Of a stretch of 8,049 nucleotides of DNA, positions 4,251 through 8,049 are shown one piece after another; position 1 is the first letter of the stretch; every line of letters starts with the position of its first letter. This stretch comes from JACQMJ01 sp964373495 (GTDB taxonomy: Bacteria > Patescibacteriota > Minisyncoccia > Sungbacterales > SURF-37). A model generated the notes under the pieces. That model saw only the letters and a list, made by a program, of their open reading frames with translations, searched no databases and was not told the origin of the DNA. The translations under genes and the position numbers were made by a program. The DNA lies in NCBI GenBank assembly GCA_964373495.1, contig CAYJUW010000033.1, positions 1 through 8,049 of the forward strand, read 5' to 3'.

Positions 4251-5216
4251 TCAGGGCGTTCCGGCGGTGTCGCGCGAGAGAAACGTCCGCGCGAGGTGCT
4301 CGGCTTGCCGCGGGCTCGAAACCCAGCGGATCTCGGGGTTCCGCCTGAACCAGGCCATCTGGCGGCGGGCGTAGCGCCCGATGGCGGCCTCCAGCCCCGC
4401 GATCAGCCGAGGCATCGTTATTTTTTGTCGAAGGTAGTCGGCAAGAAAGCGATATTCCAGGCCGAGCTCGTAGAACCTTTTCCAAGGCAGCCCGAGAGAC
4501 CGGAGCCGCTTGGCTTCAGCCACCATGCCTTGGCGGATCCTTTTCAAGAGGCGTTTTCGGATCCGCCGTTTCAAGGTTTGGATAGGCAGGGCGACGCCAA
4601 TCCACAGGATGCGGTACGGTGAGCGCTTTTTTAATTCCGGCACTTCTCCGAGGGCGCGCGCGATTTCAATGGCTCGGATGAGCCGGCGCGGATTTTTTTG
4701 CTCAATGGTCCGTGCCCGTTGGGGATCGAGGCGCTGGAGCATGGTCAGAAGTTCTCCGGCAGGTTTTCCGGCCAGCCGGCGGCGCAGCGCCGGATTCGGC
4801 GGGATCGCCGGCAGTTTGAAATCGTAGGCCACGGCATCAATCCAGAATCCGGTGCCGCCGACGAGGATGGGGATGCGGCCGCGGCGGGTGATATCATGGA
4901 TGGCCGCCTCGGCCGAGGGCTTAAATTCGGCAACGGTGAATGTTCGGCGCGGCGGTACGAAATCAATGCAATGGTGGGCCACGCCTTTGTATTGGAACGT
5001 CTTCTTGCTTCCCGCTTCCTGCTTCGTGCTTCGCGTTGTGCGCCACCGGCCGCGCACCTTGCCGCTCCCGATGTTGAGCCCGCGGTAGATCTGGCGCGAG
5101 TCGGCCGAAACGATTTCGCCGTTAAATTTTCTCGCCAGGCGGACGGCGAGCTCCGATTTTCCGGAGGCGGTCGGCCCGACGATGACAATCAGTGGCGGTT
5201 TTCTCGAGTCCATCAC
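4251..5216 (-). CDS. miaA: tRNA dimethylallyltransferase (MiaA)
   Basis: Transfers a dimethylallyl group from DMAPP to N6 of A37 in tRNAs reading UNN codons; cytosolic. 321 residues, a normal length. Motifs: P-loop GPTASGKSELA (~14-24), ADSRQIYRGLNIGSGKV (DSxQ catalytic aspartate region), HHCIDFVPP, FTVAEFK, GRIPILVGGTGFWIDA, and the C-terminal tRNA-contact segment YELGLEYRF...RYARRQMAWFRRN. The frame starts with GTG (5216) directly followed by ATG (5213); GAGG lies 6 and 9 nt before them, so either could be used. Five tandem CTTCNNG heptamers (5001-5035) add a Lys/Arg/Thr-rich stretch (TTRSTKQEAGSKKT) between GSGKV and YKGVAHH, where most MiaA proteins are shorter. It lies 97 bp after the Kazal gene in the same direction. 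The gap contains a possible -10 (TATATT on the minus strand, 5253-5258) but no good -35. Confidence 0.95.
   Translation of the reverse strand: MMDSRKPPLIVIVGPTASGKSELAVRLARKFNGEIVSADSRQIYRGLNIGSGKVRGRWRTTRSTKQEAGSKKTFQYKGVAHHCIDFVPPRRTFTVAEFKPSAEAAIHDITRRGRIPILVGGTGFWIDAVAYDFKLPAIPPNPALRRRLAGKPAGELLTMLQRLDPQRARTIEQKNPRRLIRAIEIARALGEVPELKKRSPYRILWIGVALPIQTLKRRIRKRLLKRIRQGMVAEAKRLRSLGLPWKRFYELGLEYRFLADYLRQKITMPRLIAGLEAAIGRYARRQMAWFRRNPEIRWVSSPRQAEHLARTFLSRDTAGTP
5001..5035. repeat. Five tandem 7-bp repeats inside miaA
   Basis: On the plus strand five contiguous heptamers fit CTTCNNG: CTTCTTG, then variants with CC, CT, GT and GC at positions 5-6. There is no inverted arm nearby, unlike the other elements. 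35 bp is not a multiple of three, so neighbouring bases must have changed to keep the miaA frame. It is translated on the minus strand as part of RSTKQEAGSKKT. Confidence 0.85.
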
Positions 5217-5259
5217 GAATTACCTCGAAATATTCTCGAATGCGCCGATGCCAATATAG

Positions 5260-5288
5260 CCGAACGTATAGATTTGGGAGGCGTTCGG
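5260..5288 (-). other. Weak hairpin in the Kazal-miaA spacer
   Basis: CCGAACG (5260-5266) pairs perfectly with CGTTCGG (5282-5288) across a 15-nt loop, just after the Kazal gene stop in the direction of transcription. There is no T run, so it is unlikely to end transcription fully; it could attenuate or be chance. The rest of the 97-bp spacer shows no RNA gene. Confidence 0.25.
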
Positions 5289-5315
5289 GGGAATTCGGGA
5301 GCGCATTGGGGAGAT

Positions 5316-6650
5316 CTATTGCACCTCCAGCTTGAGGTCGGCCTTCCGGACGCCGGAGGCCGGCCAGTAGGAGGTGATGATGAAGGACTCGTCGGCGGTG
5401 AATTCAACGCTCGTTGAACCACCCGGCTTGACCGAAACAGTTTGGAACTTCGGCGAACGGAAGTCGAGCCCGCCGTAGTAGACGTTCTCGGTGCGGACGG
5501 TAAAGGCGAGTTTTACCTTCGAGCCCTTGCCGACGGTGATGGTACCCGGGGGGTAGAACCCCCGGTCATCGGCCTCGATACTCAAGGACACCGGCTCCGG
5601 GGCTGGCGCCGGCGCGGGCGCGGGTTCGGGCGGCGGTGCAGGCGTTGGGGTTTCGCCTCTTTCGGGTAGTTTAGGGGGGCATTGAAGCGGCGGCTGGCAA
5701 TCTCCCACATCCGGCGGGGGCTTTGAACATTCACCCCTCGAGGCAACGCTCACGCCGGCAACCCGCGCGCGGCAGGCGTTGGCGTAGGTCTTGCCGTCAA
5801 CGCCGCAGACCGGGGCGTATTGCTGGGTGCAGACAATCGGCTCGCCGGGAGGGGGTTCGCCAGTTGGCGGAGCGGGTATCGGCGGCGGGCACATGAATTC
5901 CCACTCGCCGTCTTGACAGATCGGGCCGCGGCAGCCCTCCGGCACTGGCCGGAGCGGCATGGGGCCGCATTCGCGGATGTCGCGTCCTTTTTTGCCGAGC
6001 AAACGTTTTTGGATTTCGCGCTCCAGATCCGCGCCGACTTCTTTTTTGAGCGATTCGTCTTCGTCTTCGAGGTTCTTAAAGAATTTGTAGTCGTCGGGCG
6101 CCTCGACTTTTGGCGCGAGCTTCTCGATGAGTTTCGCTTTATCAAGTGCGGCTGCAGCTTCCAAATCAGCGGCAATGGCTTTGACCGATTTCCCCTGTGC
6201 CTCGGGCTTGAGTTCGTCGAGCGCGGCGAAAATTTTCTGGTGGTCAATGGTTTTGGCCGCGATTTTTTCAAGGAGCGCATCCGCGTTTTTGTTTTTACCG
6301 CGAAGTTTCTCGAGGCGGTTTGAGAGGCGTTCGTGCGCGTCGAGGTAATTTTGGAGCGCCCGCTCGTGCGCGTCTTCGGCATCCGGCTTTTCGGCGGCGA
6401 GCTTGGCAAGTTCGGCGAGCTTCTCATCGCTGATGCGGAGCTCAAGGTCGGCTTTGACGACAGCGTCAAAGGTGAACACGCGCCTCAAGCCGCGGCCGAA
6501 TTCCTTGAATGGATACCAAAAACTTCCCGGAAGGACCGATGGCTCGGACACGCCGAGGGTTTCGTAGATGTTGAAATCAGCATGCGCCGACGCCCCGGCC
6601 CAAAGACCGAGGAGGGCGATAATCGCACATGCGCTAAGCGCATATCTCAT
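5316..6650 (-). CDS. Exported DUF5667-like / Kazal / cupredoxin-like protein
   Basis: 444 residues. A signal peptide (1-24, SAHA before DFNIYE, cleavable after A24) sends it to the cell surface. Residues ~38-220 are highly charged and helical, starting LPGSFWYPFKEFGRGLRRVF, which resembles DUF5667-type proteins of Patescibacteria. A small Cys module follows (C228, C240, C245, C254). The Kazal-like module is C274-C308 (YAPVCGVDGKTYANAC), with four cysteines C274, C282, C293, C308. A Pro/Ala linker (~335-353) leads to a C-terminal beta-rich domain (354-444: GFYPPGTITVGKGSKVKL...SYWPASG) resembling cupredoxin folds but lacking His, Cys and Met, so it has no type-1 copper site. Kazal modules inhibit serine proteases, but bacterial ones are often only structural. 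The ATG overlaps the thrS stop (ATGA), indicating coupled translation. Function unknown. Confidence 0.85.
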   Translation of the reverse strand: MRYALSACAIIALLGLWAGASAHADFNIYETLGVSEPSVLPGSFWYPFKEFGRGLRRVFTFDAVVKADLELRISDEKLAELAKLAAEKPDAEDAHERALQNYLDAHERLSNRLEKLRGKNKNADALLEKIAAKTIDHQKIFAALDELKPEAQGKSVKAIAADLEAAAALDKAKLIEKLAPKVEAPDDYKFFKNLEDEDESLKKEVGADLEREIQKRLLGKKGRDIRECGPMPLRPVPEGCRGPICQDGEWEFMCPPPIPAPPTGEPPPGEPIVCTQQYAPVCGVDGKTYANACRARVAGVSVASRGECSKPPPDVGDCQPPLQCPPKLPERGETPTPAPPPEPAPAPAPAPEPVSLSIEADDRGFYPPGTITVGKGSKVKLAFTVRTENVYYGGLDFRSPKFQTVSVKPGGSTSVEFTADESFIITSYWPASGVRKADLKLEVQ

Positions 6651-8049
6651 GCCTGCTTTGGATAGGCAATATTCTGTAGGACGTTGAGAAACGCCTCTCC
6701 CTTCATTGTACCTTGATCCCCCTTTCCCCGTTCCCGGACGGCAACGGTTTTTGCCTCCATTTCGCGCGGGCCGATGACCAGGAGGTAGGGGATCTTGGCG
6801 AGTTCGGCCTCGCGGATTTTTTTGCCAATGGTCTCGTTCCGCTCATCGAGCGAGGCGCGAAAGCCCTTCGTGCGGAGTTCGCGGGTGATGTCGGCCGCGT
6901 ACTGCGTTGCCGCGTCCGTTACCGAGAGGACCGCGATCTGCACCGGCGAGAGCCAGAAAGGGAAGGCGCCGGCGTAGTGCTCGATCAGAATGCCGATAAA
7001 GCGCTCAAACGTGCCCAGAATGGCGCGGTGGATCATGACCGGCGTTTGTTTCCTGCCACCTTCATCTACGTAGGAGAGTTTGAATCGCTCCGACATCTGG
7101 AAATCAAGCTGGATGGTCGCCACCTGCCAGTCGCGTTTCAGGACATCCTCGCAGTGGACGTCAATCTTGGGGCCGTAAAACGCGCCGTCCTTTGGCTTCA
7201 CCTCGTAGCGGATGCTGGATTTTTTCAAAACGTTTTCAAGCGCGGCTTCGGCCTCTGTCCAGAGTCTGGGGCTGCCCATGGCTTTTTCCGGCCTGGTGGC
7301 CAGTTTGAAATTCAGCGGCAAGTTGAAGGCGCCGTACACGTCCTTGATAAGCTGGATGAGTTTTCCGATTTCGCTTTCGATCTGATCCGGGCGGCAGTAA
7401 ATGTGGGCGTCGTCCTGCGTCATCTGGCGCACGCGGAAAAGGCCGCCGAGCGTTCCCGATGGCTCGTTCCGATGGAGGCGGTCGGTGATTTCGGAGAAGC
7501 GCAGGGGCAGATCTCTATAGGAACGAAGCTTGGAAGAGTAAATGTAGGTGGATTCCGGGCAGTTCATCGGCTTCAGGACGTAGGTTTCCTTGTTGACCGG
7601 CACGGTGAACATACTCTCGCGGTAATAGTCCCAGTGGCCCGAAGTTTCAAAGACCTGCTTTTTTACCATGACCGGTGTGGAAACCTCGCCGTAGCCGGAT
7701 TGATCGAGTTTCTTTCGCATGAAGGCCTCGAGCTCTCGCCACAGGATCATGCCTTTGGGGTGCCAGAAGATAGCGCCCGGAGCCGCGTCGTGCTGGGAAA
7801 AGAGATCGAGCTTTTCGCCGAGCACGCGATGGTCCCGGCGCTGGATTTCCTCTTGCAGTTTTAAGTGCTCGTCGAGCTCTTGTTTGTTTTGGAAGGCGAC
7901 GCCGTAGATGCGGGTGAGCTGCGGATTTTTTTCATCGCCGCGCCAGTAGGCCCCGGCGATTCTGGTCAGGCGAAAGGCCTCGGGGTTGATTTCCGCGGTA
8001 TTGGCGACGTGTCCACCCCTACAGAGATCCACGAAACAGTTTTGGATTT
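6647..8049 (-). CDS. thrS: Threonyl-tRNA synthetase (ThrS), N-terminus outside window
   Basis: Class II synthetase charging tRNA-Thr; cytosolic. The frame is open to the right edge; residues IQNCFVDLCRGGHV show the editing (SAD) domain CRGxH motif, so the GTG at 8030-8032 is an internal valine, not a start. Then come GAYWRGDE, motif 2 (TDRLHRNEPSGTLGGLFRVRQ) and motif 3 (ILGTFERFIGILIEHYAG). The catalytic zinc ligands are recognisable: Cys in KPMNCPES, His in DDAHIY, His in IHRAIL. The anticodon-binding domain (SPVQIAVLSVTD to the end, ending YPKQA) is complete. About 466 residues are visible of the usual ~580-640, so any TGS domain and the front of the editing domain lie beyond the edge. Its TGA overlaps the ATG of the exported protein gene by 4 bp. 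Promoter and leader are not in the window. Confidence 0.97.
   Translation of the reverse strand, partial: IQNCFVDLCRGGHVANTAEINPEAFRLTRIAGAYWRGDEKNPQLTRIYGVAFQNKQELDEHLKLQEEIQRRDHRVLGEKLDLFSQHDAAPGAIFWHPKGMILWRELEAFMRKKLDQSGYGEVSTPVMVKKQVFETSGHWDYYRESMFTVPVNKETYVLKPMNCPESTYIYSSKLRSYRDLPLRFSEITDRLHRNEPSGTLGGLFRVRQMTQDDAHIYCRPDQIESEIGKLIQLIKDVYGAFNLPLNFKLATRPEKAMGSPRLWTEAEAALENVLKKSSIRYEVKPKDGAFYGPKIDVHCEDVLKRDWQVATIQLDFQMSERFKLSYVDEGGRKQTPVMIHRAILGTFERFIGILIEHYAGAFPFWLSPVQIAVLSVTDAATQYAADITRELRTKGFRASLDERNETIGKKIREAELAKIPYLLVIGPREMEAKTVAVRERGKGDQGTMKGEAFLNVLQNIAYPKQA

Noticed and set aside
5820..6323. Plus-strand open frame (167 codons) opposite the exported protein gene.
   Set aside because: The opposite strand has a signal peptide, Cys modules and a coupled start; this frame is the mirror of its charged helical region.
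5750..6469. Minus-strand open frame of 239 codons in another phase of the exported protein gene.
   Set aside because: The Ser/Lys/Arg-rich translation is typical of a shifted frame; it has no coupled start and no motifs.
6713..7864. Long plus-strand open frame (383 codons) opposite thrS.
   Set aside because: It is an antisense shadow of a certain ThrS gene in GC-rich DNA; the translation shows no family motif and thrS codons explain the openness.
8030..8032. GTG as the start of thrS.
   Set aside because: The frame continues upstream to the window edge with family-consistent residues (CFVDLCRGGH), so this is an internal valine.

Overview
The window looks like a piece of a fairly GC-rich Patescibacteria (CPR) genome, most likely Parcubacteria-like. 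This is inferred from gene content and protein style, since there is no rRNA to confirm it. The supporting signs are a LepA with the IKMQPVRM motif, a MiaA with a GSGKV/HHCIDF middle region, a signal-peptide protein joining a DUF5667-like region to a Kazal module and a cupredoxin-like domain, a short single-pass membrane protein, and a REP-type Y1 transposase. TGA is used as a stop by murJ, the ftsB-like gene, miaA and thrS, so the recoded TGA-glycine code of Gracilibacteria does not apply.

Layout, plus strand: the tail of a MurJ-like lipid II flippase (1-488) with a strong hairpin behind it; a REP-associated tyrosine transposase (587-1309) carrying three copies of one palindrome (upstream, inside the gene, and over its stop codon); lepA (1318-3345), enlarged to 675 codons by in-frame repeat insertions; a 460-bp stretch (3346-3804) with a 35-codon minus-strand membrane peptide gene and two unrelated palindromic repeat elements; and a FtsB/DivIC-like divisome gene (3805-4203). 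Minus strand, read right to left: thrS (8049-6647, 5' end outside the window) overlaps by 4 bp a secreted DUF5667/Kazal/cupredoxin-like protein (6650-5316). miaA (5216-4251) follows and converges on the ftsB-like gene.

The genes cover cell-wall synthesis (MurJ), division (FtsB-like), translation (LepA, ThrS, MiaA) and one exported protein of unknown role. thrS and the exported protein are probably translationally coupled. miaA, 97 bp further on, may belong to the same transcript.

The most unusual content is the density and variety of short repeats, several inside essential or highly conserved genes with the reading frame kept. lepA holds a roughly 160-bp AT-rich element built from 7-bp words (GATTTAG-type) and a 79-bp palindrome of eight 7-bp words (CGCAGAT / ATCWGCG) spaced mostly 10 bp apart. 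miaA holds five tandem CTTCNNG heptamers. The intergenic stretch holds an AATCATG heptamer element and a 175-bp MITE-like element with perfect 18-bp terminal inverted repeats. In concept this resembles the Rickettsia palindromic elements that insert in frame into genes, and the heptamer (STRR) repeats of filamentous cyanobacteria. The sequences here are different, and what mobilises them is not visible.
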